Source: Nematopogon swammerdamellus
Lineage: Eukaryota; Arthropoda; Insecta; Lepidoptera; Adelidae
NCBI GenBank assembly: GCA_946902875.1
Contig: OX336350.1
Coordinates: forward strand, 20,078,048-20,142,047
Direction of reading: 5' to 3'
Length of the DNA stretch: 64,000 nt
Shown here piece by piece: positions 21,544 through 31,374 of the stretch. A model generated the notes under the pieces. The model was not told where the DNA came from, did no database searches, and saw nothing but the letters and a program-made list of their open reading frames with translations. The position numbers were made by a program, and so were the translations under genes. The first letter of the stretch is position 1; each line of letters starts with the position of its first letter.

Positions 21544-21682
21544 GTAAGCGCACACTATTTGTATCTATTTAAAATTATTTTTGTAAACTTTACTATAAAG
21601 ACGAGAGACAAGGCAGGTTTTTTTATAAATTTTAACCAACAATAAAAAAATATAATATTATTTTTTTCTATGTTTGTTTTAG

Positions 21683-21730
21683 AACAAAACATAGATCCTG
21701 GTTTCTACCGTCCCGTGGTCGGCGCATGGG
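21683..21730 (+). CDS. Array micro-exon 9 (divergent, 16 codons)
   Basis: The exon encodes QNIDPGFYRPVVGAWG. The first base is A instead of G (TTTTAG|AAC), giving Glu at the split codon if the previous exon ends in G. Trp replaces part of the poly-Gly, and the donor is GTAAAC. Confidence 0.7.
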
Positions 21731-21868
21731 GTAAACGCACACTATTGTATCCATTTAAAATTATTTTTGTAAACTTTACTATAAAGACGAGGGACAAGGC
21801 AGTTTTTTCTATAAATTTTAACAAACAGTAAAAAAATATAATATTATTGTTTTCTATGTTTGTTTTAG

Positions 21869-21919
21869 GACAAAACATAGATCCTGGTTTCTACTACCGT
21901 CCCGTGGTCGGCGGAAGGG
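21869..21919 (+). CDS. Array micro-exon 10 (17 codons)
   Basis: The exon encodes QNIDPGFYYRPVVGGR plus a split Gly, an intermediate between the GFYKHP and RYYRL types. Confidence 0.73.
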
Positions 21920-22059
21920 GTAAGCGCACACTATTTGTATCTATTTAAAATTATTTTTGTAAACTTTATTATAAAGACGAGGGACAAGGCAGGTTTTTTT
22001 TATAAATTTTAACAAACAATAAAAAAATATTACATTATTGTTTTCTATGTTTGTTTTAG

Positions 22060-22107
22060 GACAAAACATAGATCCTCGTTACTACCGTCTTGTGGTCGGC
22101 GGAGGGG
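22060..22107 (+). CDS. Array micro-exon 11 (16 codons, RYYRL type)
   Basis: It is identical in translation to micro-exons 5 and 7. It is the last unit; the array-type intron continues to about 22,160 and then becomes unrelated sequence. Confidence 0.75.
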
Positions 22108-22165
22108 GTAAGCGCACACTATTTGTATCTATTTAAAATTATTTTTGTAAACTTTACTTAGTGAG

Positions 22166-22397
22166 TTACTAATACCGAATTGCCATCATGATTTTTTTTC
22201 CAAATTGTTCCCTGAATTTTAGAATATAGGTGTGATTCGACGGTAGCTGACATTACCGTAGCCCCGAAATTAGCGACTAGGCAGACGATTTTTTAAACAC
22301 TTCACTCGATAGGGTAAATAAAAAAAATCGTAACTTGCATAACTGCCTATTGTAATCCATATTATCTGAATTATCTATGTATATTCAAACTACAGTT
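22166..22397. other. No gene seen
   Basis: Unique-looking intronic or intergenic sequence after the array. No exon or repeat recognised. Confidence 0.5.
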
Positions 22398-22750
22398 TTT
22401 TTATGAAATCCGGTATGGTTGGCTGAGTCAGAGGGGCCAAAGCACATGCTCCGACCAGCCAATATCACCTCCGAGAAGGTAGGTGCCATACCGGAGACTT
22501 CCCTGGATTGCTGGCTATAATGGATTAGAGGTGAACATAACCGAGGCTGCTATGCGGCCATCTTACATCCAGTACGATGGTACCAACCCAGTCGACTACA
22601 ATTACAACCTATTAACGGGCAAGGGAAGGCCCAAACTACGTTTTACACCGGTTCCGAACGGTGAAGCAGCAGGTGTAGGTATGCACATAAATTTTTTCGT
22701 CAGAAATAATTCATTGGTACATGCCGACCGGATTTGAACCTCGGACCTCT
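22398..22750 (-). repeat. SINE family B
   Basis: Minus-strand copy of a tRNA-headed SINE. It contains the head piece CCGGATTTGAACCTCGGACC (B box, written on the + strand) at 22,727-22,746, the body with GAGAAGGTAGGTGCCATACCG, and an A-rich tail at the left end. Confidence 0.8.
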
Positions 22751-22754
22751 TTTT

Positions 22755-22800
22755 TTTATGGAAACTGACACGGTTGACTACATCACCTACGAGATATGTG
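22755..22800 (-). repeat. SINE family A tail fragment
   Basis: TTTTTTATGGAAACTGACAC matches the inverted 3' end of family A; the match ends near 22,795. Confidence 0.6.
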
Positions 22801-23249
22801 ATGGATGACGCCCGCTCGCAGTCGGAACCGCTGTGGCAAGTTTTCTATCGCACACAAACACAATTCACACGGACGCGTCCGGACGTGCATACAAATACAT
22901 TCACACTAGCCAATCCCGCGCGTCCTATCCACGTGCGTGAACGCACACATCGACGTATCAACGCGTGTGTCGTGTCCGTGAATAAACTAACTAGGGATTG
23001 AACAGTCGACATTCGTTATATCGACTATCGATATCGATAGAGCTAAAATTTAGATAAAACATAATGTTTAAGAATGTGCATTTAAATAATCCCGAACATT
23101 TAAAATGTAAGATAAATTAAATTATCTATATCTATGAATAACGGTCAAATAATATAGTTGAAAGGGCTTATTCTGATAATCTTGAGATACAACAATTTGA
23201 GAATAGGTAAACAATTCTAGTTTTCATACAAAGTTACCTATCCTTTTAT
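22801..23249. other. No gene seen
   Basis: Contains several ACGCGTG- and CACGTGCG-type segments and an ATCGATATCGATAG motif near 23,025-23,040, but no supported gene. Confidence 0.4.
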
Positions 23250-23271
23250 ACTAGGTGGTACGGTTTAGGCG

Positions 23272-23576
23272 CCCGGATTGCTACCACCGTACTAGTTCAG
23301 TTCAAACGGTTAAGTAAATTTTACGTGTTTTCTGACTAGTTCAGTGTAGCCGGAATAATAGAGAACAGAATATAAGAGAAATAAGAAAGGGATAATATGG
23401 AAAATACGAGAATGAGTAGATGTCCGATCTACTCATTCTCGTATTTTCCATATTATCCCTTTCTTATTTCTCTTATATTCTGTTCTCTATTATTCCGGCT
23501 ACACTGAACTAGTCAGAAAACACGTAAAATTTACTTAACCGTTTGAACTGAACTAGTACGGTGGTAGCAATCCGGG
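23272..23576. repeat. Perfect 150-bp palindrome
   Basis: Positions 23,272-23,421 are exactly complementary to 23,427-23,576, with a 5-nt centre (GTCCG). The outer part of each arm is a family A SINE body segment (GTACTAGTTCAGTT, TAAATTTTACGTGTTTTC). I found no mismatch between the arms. Confidence 0.9.
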
Positions 23577-23855
23577 ACCTGAAGTTTGAGTACCAACACG
23601 ATGGGTCTAGCACCAGTGGTTCTCGAGTTATGACCAAAACAAAATTTCACGTGGCAGATGGATAGATCTCACCGAGGCCTGAAGTTTGAGTACCAACACG
23701 ATGGGTCTAGCACCAGTGGTTCTCGAGTTATGACAAAACAAAAGTTCATGTGACAGATGGATAGATCACACCAAGACCTGAAGTTTGAGTACCAACACGA
23801 TGGGTCTAGCACCAGTGGTTCTCTAATTATGATATGACCAAAACAAAAGTTCATG
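23577..23855 (+). repeat. Three-copy tandem repeat
   Basis: A unit of roughly 100 bp, starting ACCTGAAGTTTGAGTACCAA and containing TGGGTCTAGCACCAGTGGTT, is present three times at about 23,577, 23,679 and 23,777. Confidence 0.85.
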
Positions 23856-23866
23856 ACGAATTTTCG

Positions 23867-24183
23867 TCAAAAAATCATAAGCATTCTAGTTCTTTTTAAT
23901 TCCGGGTATGGAATTTTGCGGGCAATGTCCGCGGTCCTCGCAACACCTCTGCTCCAGTCCTCACGGCCTTCAGCGGTACGGAACCACTGCTTTTCGCCGA
24001 CGTACTTAATGTCGTCGTCCCACCGGGCGGGTGGTCTTCCCACTTTCCGTTTCCCTGTCCACGGCCGCCAGTGTAGGACACGGATACTCCAAAGGTCGTC
24101 AACTTTTCGGCTGACGTGCCCAGCCCAATGCCACCTCAGCTTAGCCACCCGGTGTCCAATATCGACTACATTGGTGCGTCGGC
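23867..24183 (-). pseudogene. LINE endonuclease-RT C-terminal fragment
   Basis: The minus-strand frame reads NVVDIGHRVAKLRWHWAGH, VSRKVDDLWSIRVLHWRP and VGRPPARWDDDI. The chain AKLxWxWAGH...RPPARWxDDI is typical of the end of RTE-like LINE polyproteins. It is 5' truncated and lacks the RT core. Confidence 0.7.
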
Positions 24184-24675
24184 GGATATATTAATTAATT
24201 TATTTATTTATTTTATGTTTATATTTTATATTCAGGGATAAAATTACTACGTACATCAAATATTTAAATAATAGGAAATTAAACTAAAACATTTCATATA
24301 TATTTCATAGACTAAGTACCGAATACTGTACAATATTGCATCGATACATTTAATGCACGGTTACAGCACTATGCATGGGAGCACGGAGACAGAATTTTAA
24401 AAAAATCTTTAAAAATATAATTAAGACATTTACAGTATATTTACCGATGATATGTTACTCCATTGTTCTTCCAGTTTACTTTCACAGTTCGGTTTTTACA
24501 TGTTTTCACGCAACAGACCGTCATTTTGGGAAAAACATTCCATATGTCGCGCGTGCCTCCACGAGTCAGCGTGCCTCGGTCGACGATGCACTGTCGGTCG
24601 GATCGCGAGCGCACGACGAGTATGGTCACAAAGTGACCATATTGCCGCCACGCGCGCCCGCCTCCTCTGTGTGTC
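24184..24675. other. No gene seen
   Basis: AT-rich on the left, GC-richer near 24,540-24,670. Short open frames on both strands look incidental. Confidence 0.45.
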
Positions 24676-25004
24676 AGCCCATAACACCGGGTGAACTAGG
24701 TGCCATGTCAGTGCTTCCGCCTTTGATCGAGCCGGCTACACTGAACTGGTCGGAAAACACAAACTATTTACATAGCCGTTTAGACCGACGTTTCATTCAG
24801 TGCGGTGGTACCAACCCGGGCAGGTTAAACCCTACCACCAAGTAAGATTAGGAGGGAAGGGACCTACAGTTTTACGAGGAATCCGAACCTCGGTCAGCCT
24901 CCAACGGTCAGCGGTCACCCATCCAAGTACTGACCGCACCCAGCGTTGCTTAACATTCAATAGGGACAGTTGACTGTCTGCACCACTGAGCTATCGAGGC
25001 TGAC
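24676..25004 (-). repeat. SINE family A, full head and body
   Basis: Minus-strand copy with the complete chimeric head (A box, 5S-like block and T-arm-like segment at about 24,870-25,004). The A-tail end is missing at the left border. Confidence 0.85.
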
Positions 25005-25333
25005 ATTGGACCATAACAAGCTTTAACCCATAAGTCTCTAGGTTGTACCGCTTGGCCCCCGGATCTTGTGACGGACGGACGGACAGATGGGCGGACGGAC
25101 GAATATACACCTGAGTAAGGCAATACATTTTGCAGCTTTTTATTTTATTTTAGCACAGAACAATAAAAAGGAAATATTAAATACCATGATAATACTACTT
25201 TTTGAAAGGAACTTTAGCAAGGTAATGCATGTTATGTAAGGTACCTATGTGCAATGTGTAAATCCATGAAAAAATACGTATTTGAAAAATATATACATAA
25301 ACGTTTTATAACAAATTGTTTCTTTTGTTTCAG
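25005..25333. other. Intronic-looking AT-rich DNA
   Basis: Contains a short GGACGGACGGAC run near 25,070-25,105. The last 20 bases form a good polypyrimidine tract and acceptor (TCTTTTGTTTCAG) for the exon that follows. Confidence 0.5.
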
Positions 25334-25354
25334 GCTACCAGCAACCTGGTGCTG
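25334..25354 (+). CDS. 21-nt micro-exon (GYQQPGA)
   Basis: The sequence between acceptor TTTGTTTCAG and donor GTGAGT is 21 nt. In phase 1-1 it reads (G)YQQPGA(G). Splice signals are strong and the phase and Gly/Pro composition match the upstream array. I infer it is the next exon of the same gene; RNA evidence would settle this. Confidence 0.65.
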
Positions 25355-25644
25355 GTGAGTCTACCATGAAAAAGCAGACAAATATGAAAAAAATAGGTAA
25401 AAAAACTTTTAAGTTAAACGGTTTTATTAAGAAAAAAAAAATAGAAAAAAAACCATCAGGTGTACAAAAAAATAGAAAATAATAAGGACACAAACCTGGG
25501 CCTTCTTAAGATTTTACGTCTGGGTAAGAAATCGTGCAGTACTAGCGTGCGGTCTTCTCATGTCGGATGCCAAAGGGCAATTTGTGTCGCTGCGTCAGCG
25601 GAATAAGTAATAAATTGAGACTTTTAACAGACTAATATAAAAAC
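25355..25644. other. No gene seen
   Basis: A-rich intronic-type sequence with no recognised feature. Confidence 0.45.
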
Positions 25645-26055
25645 GTGGGGCGTATAATATGCGTAATAACATTACGCAAACTCCTCATCCTTTCCAACCC
25701 TCTCATTGATCTTCGTTACTCGGTTTCTTACCTGTCAATTTCTCACAATCAAGCTCCTCAATACATAGCCCTTCTAAAGACTTTACGCGACTCAATGCAA
25801 CATACGCTTGACCCTCCTCAAATAGTCTGGAGCCCAAATACATGGTCATGCATGGTCAACAGTACTACCCTGAATTTTATGGACAGTGGAGGCCCATGAA
25901 AAAAATTATCGGTAACATCCGTCTCTCAGCTGTTCCATAATTAAAATTTGCTGGAAACTGTATGGCTTTAGGATGGATAAGGTGTCCGCCGTCCCTTTCA
26001 AAATCAATTTGAACAGATGGTATGTCTGTTTCATAGGTACATTTGCGTTCGACAA
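25645..26055 (-). pseudogene. Helitron-type Pif1 helicase, C-terminal remnant
   Basis: On the minus strand, frames join to give the end of a Pif1-like helicase: FPANFNYGTAERRMLPI, then (after a frameshift at about 25,900) TVHKIQGSTVDHA, and after another shift GQAYVALSRVKSLEGL. The TVHKxQGxT and YVALSRV segments are the conserved late superfamily-1 helicase motifs of Pif1. Helitron transposons carry such a helicase fused to a Rep domain; the Rep part and upstream helicase motifs are not present here. The 5' side runs directly into the 130-bp satellite. Confidence 0.75.
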
Positions 26056-28585
26056 GTATGGGACCTCGTCCAAACCAAGCAAATGAGTCCAAACTCGAGG
26101 GGGTTACTAGTAACGGTTGAAGAGTTCCACTGTACACCTCCTGACTCCATCATCAGACCCTCGTCACCAAGTGTATTGGTAGAAGTATGGGACACTGGTC
26201 CAAACCAACCATATGACCCCAAACTCGAGGGGATTACTAGTATTGTATTGTATTGTATTGTTTATTGATCATTCATATGGCAGTTAGACTGCGCTCGAAC
26301 TTGTCACAATTTGTTCTATCCTAGTAACGGTTGAAGAGTTCCACTGTCCACCTCCTGACTCCATCATCAGACCCTCGTCACCAAGTGTATTGGTAGAAGT
26401 ATGGGACACTCGTCCAAACCAACCAAATGAGCCCAAACTCGAGGGGGTTACTGGTAACGGTTGAAGAGTTCCACTGTACACCCCCTGACTCCATCATCAG
26501 ACCCTCGTCACCAAGTGTATTGGTAGAAGTATGGGACACTCGTCCAAACTAACCAAATGAGCCCGAACTCGAGGGGGTAACTAGTAACGGTTGAAGAGTT
26601 CCACTGTACACCTCCTGCCTTCATCATCAGACCCTCGTCACCAAGTGTAGAAGTATGGGACAGTCGTCCAAACTAACCAAATGAGCCCAAACTCGAGGGG
26701 GTTACTGGTAACGGTTGAAGAGTTCCACTGTACACCCCCTGACTCCATCATCAGACCCTCGTCACCAAGTGTATTGGTAGAAGTATGGGACACTCGTCCA
26801 AACCAACCATATGAGCCCAAACTCGAGGGGGTTACTAGTAACGGTTGACGAGTTCCACTGTACACCTCCTGCCTCCATCATCAGACCCTCGTCACCAAGT
26901 GTATTGGTAGAAGTATGGGACACTCGTCCAAACTAACCAAATGAGCCCAAACTCGAGGGGGTTGTTAGTAATGGTTGAAGAGTTCCACTGTACACCTCCT
27001 GCCTTCATCATCAGACCCTCGTCACCAAGTGTAGAAGTATGGGACACTCGTCCAAACTAACCAAATGAGCCCAAACTCGAGGGGGTTACTGGTAACGGTT
27101 GAAGAGTTCCACTGTACACCCCCTGACTCCATCATCAGACCCTCGTCACCAAGTGTATTGGTAGAAGTATGGGACACTCGTCCAAACCAACCATATGAGC
27201 CCAAACTCGAGGGGGTTACTAGTAACGGTTGACGAGTTCCACTGTACACCTCCTGCCTCCATCATCAGACCCTCGTCACCAAGTGTATTGGTAGAAGTAT
27301 GGGACACTCGTCCAAACTAACCAAATGAGCCCAAACTCGAGGGGGTTATTAGTAATGGTTGAAGAGTTCCACTGTACACCTCCTGACTCCATCATCAGAC
27401 CCTCGTCACCAAGTGTATTGGTAGAAGTATGGGACACTCGTCCAAACCAACCAAATGAGCCCAAACTCGAGGGGGTTACTAGTAACGGTTGAAGAGTTCC
27501 ACTGTACACCTCCTGACTCCATCATCAGACCCTCGTCACCAAGTGTATTGGTAGAAGTATGGGACACTCGTCCAAACCAACCAAATGAGCCCAAACTCGA
27601 GGGGGTTACTAGTAACGGTTGAAGAGTTCCACTGTACACCTCCTGCCTTCATCATCAGACCCTCGTCACCAAGTGTATTGGTAGAAGTATGGGACACTCG
27701 TCCAAACCAACCAAATGAGCCCAAACTCGAGGGGGTTACTAGTAACGGTTGAAGAGTTCCACTGTACACCTCCTGCCTTCATCATCAGACCCTCGTCACC
27801 AAGTGTATTGGTAGAAGTATGGGACACTCGTCCAAACCAACCATATGAGCCCAAACTCGAGGGGGTTACTAGTAACGGTTGAAGAGTTCCACTGTACACC
27901 TCGTGCCTCCATCATCAGACCCTCGTCACCAAGTGTATTGGTAGAAGTATGGGACACTCGTCCAAACTAACCAAATGAGCCCAAACTCGAGGGGGTTACT
28001 AGAAACGGTTGAAGAGTTCCACTGTACACCTCCTGACTCCATCATCAGACCCTCGTCACCAAGTGTATTGGCAGAAGTATGGGACACTCGTCCAAACCAA
28101 CCAAATGAGCCCAAACTCGAGGGGGTTACTAGTAACGGTTGAAGAGTTCCACTGTACACCTCCTGACTCCATCATCAGACCCTCGTCACCAAGTGTATTG
28201 GTAGAAGTATGGGACACTCGTCCAAACCAACCATATGAGCCCAAACTCGAGGGGGTTACTAGTAACGGTTGAAGAGTTCCACTGTACACCTCCTGCCTTC
28301 ATCATCAGACCCTCGTCACCAAGTGTATTGGTAGAAGTATGGGACACTCGTCCAAACTAACCAAATGAGCCCAAACTCGAGGGGGTTACTAGTAACGGTT
28401 GAAGAGTTCCACTGTACACCTCCTGACTCCATCATCAGACCCTCGTCACCAAGTGTATTGGTAGAAGTATGGGACATTCGTCCAAACTAACCAAATGAGT
28501 CCAAACTCGAGGGGGTTACTAGTAACGGTTGAAGAGTTCCACTGTACACCTCCTGACTCCATCATCAGACCCTCGTTACCAAGTT
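26038..28585. repeat. 130-bp satellite array, about 19 units
   Basis: Units of 130 bp (two of 124 bp lacking ATTGGT) contain GTAACGGTTGAAGAGTTCCA, TCCATCATCAGACCCTCGTC and CCCAAACTCGAGGGGGTTAC. They are highly alike. A three-unit block of 384 bp (about 26,591-26,974) is repeated next to itself (26,975-27,358), a higher-order duplication. The frames open on the minus strand for up to 77 codons per unit pair are a repeat effect, since 130 is not a multiple of three. Confidence 0.92.
26241..26320 (-). mobile_element. LINE 3' tail inside the satellite
   Basis: The segment, inverted, reads TTGTGACAAGTTCGAGCGCA through a CAATA(CAATA)n tail. It matches the tail at about 40,050-40,128. CTAG is present on both sides, consistent with a short target duplication. 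Confidence 0.75.
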
Positions 28586-28743
28586 GAAATTATCATAATA
28601 TTATATTGTCACCAGAACTCAATGTGTGTGCAAAGTTTCATAAAAATCGGTTCAGTATAAGTAGTTGAAAAAGTTGTCGCAAGATTTGAAACAAAGATAG
28701 AAACAAAGCCACAAATATACGGAGTCAAGCTAAATAAAACCGT
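28586..28743. other. No gene seen
   Basis: Short spacer after the satellite containing AAAAATCGGTTCAGTATAAG, a phrase common in lepidopteran interspersed repeats. Confidence 0.4.
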
Positions 28744-29059
28744 TTAAAAAAACCGGCCAAGTGCGAGTCGAACTCGCGCACCGAGGGTTCCGTATCGCCA
28801 TGTCATGGCTAGCGCCACTCACGCCATCTAGATGGCGTGTTATGAAATGCTTCATATTAGTTAAATGTCATGATTAGTTAAAATGCTTCATAATCTATTC
28901 GGTAGATGGCGCGCGCGCATACACTTTTTGGTTTCTTCTATGGGAACCCCGTGAATTTTTTACTTTTTCTTATTTTTATTATTTGTTGTTATATCAGCCA
29001 TAATAACACATATTCTGTGAAAATTTCAACGGGCTACCTGCTATCAGCGAGGCTATCAG

Positions 29060-29090
<31 letters not shown>

Positions 29091-29158
29091 GACGGACAGA
29101 CAGACAGACAGACAGACGGCGTAGGCTTAGTAATAGGGTCCCGTACCGGATACGGAAC
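28744..29158 (-). repeat. Family D repeat
   Basis: Starts AAACCGGCCAAGTGCGAGTC, has GAGGGTTCCGTATCGCC and an internal (GACGGACA/CAGACAGA)n microsatellite at 29,058-29,116, and ends GGTCCCGTACCGGATACGG. Inverse orientation to 1,165 and 62,085. Confidence 0.75.
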
Positions 29159-29235
29159 ACCAAAACAAATATTTTCCGTACAGTACTGGGCATACTGCGA
29201 TTACTATTTCAGAATTTATGTAACTTATTATAACA

Positions 29236-29475
29236 ACTAGCTGTGCCCGCGGCTCCGCCCGCTCTCATATTTCACTTCACTGCTAACCTCATAAGCCATT
29301 TAGCGTGATAGTAAGTAGCCTATAGTTGATGGGAAGAATCAAGCTATCCGTAGAATTTGGTTTTATTAAAATCGGTTCAGTGGTTCTCGAGTTATAAGCG
29401 GACAGACAGACATACACTCAGACACTCAGACACTCAAGACACTCAGACAGAAAGCAGACGTTGGATTTTAATATA
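29236..29475 (+). repeat. Short interspersed repeat (TAGCTGTGCCCGCGGC type)
   Basis: Begins ACTAGCTGTGCCCGCGGCTC, includes AAAATCGGTTCAGTGGTTCT and CGAGTTATAAGCGGACAGAC, and ends in a GACACTCA microsatellite. A common arthropod repeat style; the end of a related copy is at 32,130-32,170. Confidence 0.6.
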
Positions 29476-30101
29476 GGTAAGGAAGGAAGGATAAGGATGG
29501 CCTTAATATTGAGTCCGGAATACGAACTAATAACACACCTAATTAACCAACTATACACACGTCCACTTCATAAAATATTTGTTGGTTTTGCGGCGTTGTT
29601 GTTTCTTTCTCCATCATATACTTATAGGCCGTCATATCGTACATTCGAAATAGAAATAATTGCGGCAAACTTGCTTTTTTGATATGTTGTTTGGGTCCCC
29701 TTAGATAGTATTTTTCCAGATTTGCAGCACTTTGAAATGTGAGCGCGCCGAGTTGTTGCTGAAAAACCGCAATTTTTTTTTTCACTTTTTTTTAGTTTTA
29801 TGCAAAAAAACACACATAGGAAGGCTCTGACGAGAAAGGCCACTACGACTTTTTTAAAGTACATAAAATTCGCAACAGTTTGAGCTCTAATTCAGTTTCC
29901 TTGGCTTAATAGATCCCAAGATACCAGGTTCCCAAAATTTGCAATTTGTTTCTAAAAAGTTGAAAAATGTGAAATGGTAAATTTTCGAACAAAATATCAG
30001 GCTTAATGAGGTATTTACGGGGAAAGTCATGGGAAATGAAGTTGTAGCAAATTTAATTATGTAGGTGCCTTCATTTTGAGACTAGAGGTGTATCCGTAGT
30101 T
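29476..30101. other. No gene seen
   Basis: AT-rich stretch. Overlapping short frames on both strands at 29.5-29.9 kb have no recognisable domain. Confidence 0.45.
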
Positions 30102-30306
30102 TCATTCAATGCCAACCCGGGCGGGTTGAACCCTACCACCTAGTAAGGTAAGAAGGGAAGGGACCTACAGTTTTACGTCTAATCCGAACCACGGTCAGCC
30201 TCCAACGGTCGAGCGGTCACCCATCCAAGTACTGACCGCGCCCAGCGTTGCTTAACAATCAATAGCGACAGTCGACTGTCTGCACCACTGAGCTATCGTG
30301 GCTGAC
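30102..30306 (-). repeat. SINE family A, 5' half
   Basis: Inverse of the head and first part of the body, including the 5S-like block and the A box near 30,290-30,300. Confidence 0.8.
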
Positions 30307-30361
30307 ATTATTTAGACGGTACCGTCTTTTCGCCATGGTCCATGAACGTGACTGACGGCAG

Positions 30362-30496
30362 TCTACGTGGAGCCGGGCGTCGGCGAACAGATGAAGCCGG
30401 CCTATCCGGGCTAGCCGGAATATCCGGGTTACCCGGGCTAGCCGGAATATCCAGGTTACCCGGGCTAGCCGGGCTCTCCGGGCTACCACATTCCCG
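30362..30496 (+). pseudogene. YPG-repeat exon with three in-frame TAGs
   Basis: A 135-nt interval lies between an acceptor (GACTGACGGCAG) and a donor (CCCG|GTAGGT), and is phase 1-1 like the other exons of this region. In that phase it reads YVEPGVGEQMKPAYPG, then repeats of PEYPGYPG separated by TAG codons at three equivalent places where Tyr would fit, ending PGSPGYHIP. In phase 2 the whole exon is open as a Gly-X-Y-like string (GLAGISGLPGLAGIS), but that breaks the phase pattern. I read it as a nonsense-bearing exon, now skipped or dead. Confidence 0.5.
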
Positions 30497-30705
30497 GTAG
30501 GTCCCTTCTGCTGTTTTGCGCCTGTGCCGTCATCTCAGTGTTCGGTGTTCGTGTACGTTTCGTGTCTTTGTCCTGATAATATAGAATGCATTCTTTCGGA
30601 TAGCCTTTCTTTCTATCTTTCTTTAGTAGTAATTCAACCTGAAAGGCCTTTGTCCACGTAGAACTCTTTGTGAAGGTGTTTTTGTAGATGTATGTTTACT
30701 CGGGT

Positions 30706-30765
30706 GATGTATTATGGGTGATGTAGCCAACCGTGTCAGTTCCCATAAAAAAAAAATAAAAAAAA
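30706..30765 (+). repeat. SINE family A, 3' fragment
   Basis: Ends GATGTAGCCAACCGTGTCAG followed by the typical CATAAAAAAAAA tail. Confidence 0.7.
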
Positions 30766-31035
30766 ACTTGCACGCATTTCAAGCGAGTGATGAACATGGG
30801 CTCATCTGTGAAATGGTCTTTGTTGCATCTTTTTACTTTGCCGCTTTCATGACTTCTAACATATTACTAATAATGAAGGGTTGAAATTCTATAGCGTCTA
30901 GGTATGTGCCTAAAAGTTAAAGTCGAGATATAACAAAAAAAAACTGAAAATACACGCATAGTGGTACATAACCCGGTCCTTACTTTAACAGCGTCTGTGT
31001 AGTAGTAGGGCGGAGTTAGGCACTTAGACTCTATT
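30766..31035. other. No gene seen
   Basis: Unassigned AT-rich DNA. Confidence 0.45.
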
Positions 31036-31370
31036 GTTAACCGACTTCAAAAAAGGAGGAGGTTCTATGTTCGGCTGTATGTATTTTTTTTTATGTATGT
31101 TCAGCAATATCTTCCCCAATTGTGAACCGAGTTCGATGATTCTTTTTGTGTTCGGTTCAGTCTAGCTCCAAGGTGGTCCCATTTTTTTTTTTTTGTCAAG
31201 ATCGGATTGGAAAGCGAGGCGGAATCGCGAGGCCGAAGGCCAAGCGATTCCGCCGAGTACATTAATAGCAAATAAAAATTACTAAAAAAACTGTGAAATA
31301 AAAAACTATTTAAAAAAATATAAAAACCGCCTTCAAAAATGTATGAAATAAAAAAATAATAATCGAACCC
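31036..31370 (+). repeat. Family E repeat with one hairpin arm
   Basis: Starts AACCGACTTCAAAAAAGGAG and contains the GC-rich palindrome (GGCGGAATCGC ... GCGATTCCGCC) and a single arm of the long hairpin (AAAAACCGCCTTCAAAAAT, then CGAACCCTAG). The loop and second arm are absent. Confidence 0.75.
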
Positions 31371-31374
31371 TAGT

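Larger units (their letters stand above)
20142..22165 (+). repeat. Tandem array of 11 exon-intron units
   Basis: Eleven units of 186-191 bp each hold a 48- or 51-nt exon bordered by TTTGTTTTAG on the left and GTAAGCGC (GTGAGCGC in unit 1) on the right. Intron sequence is almost as conserved as the exons, so the array expanded recently or is homogenised by unequal exchange. Units 5-6 and 7-8 are a near-identical 378-bp dimer, a second tier of duplication. All exons are phase 1-1, so loss, gain or skipping of any unit keeps the frame. Confidence 0.9.

Noticed and set aside
20142..22165. A CRISPR-like array or simple satellite
   Set aside because: The repeats contain open phase-consistent exons with splice signals; there are no short palindromic repeats with unique spacers, and the genome is eukaryotic.
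26284..28289. A family of near-identical 65-77-codon minus-strand frames
   Set aside because: They restart once per 130-bp satellite unit and simply reflect the repeat; there is no promoter, splice site or domain.
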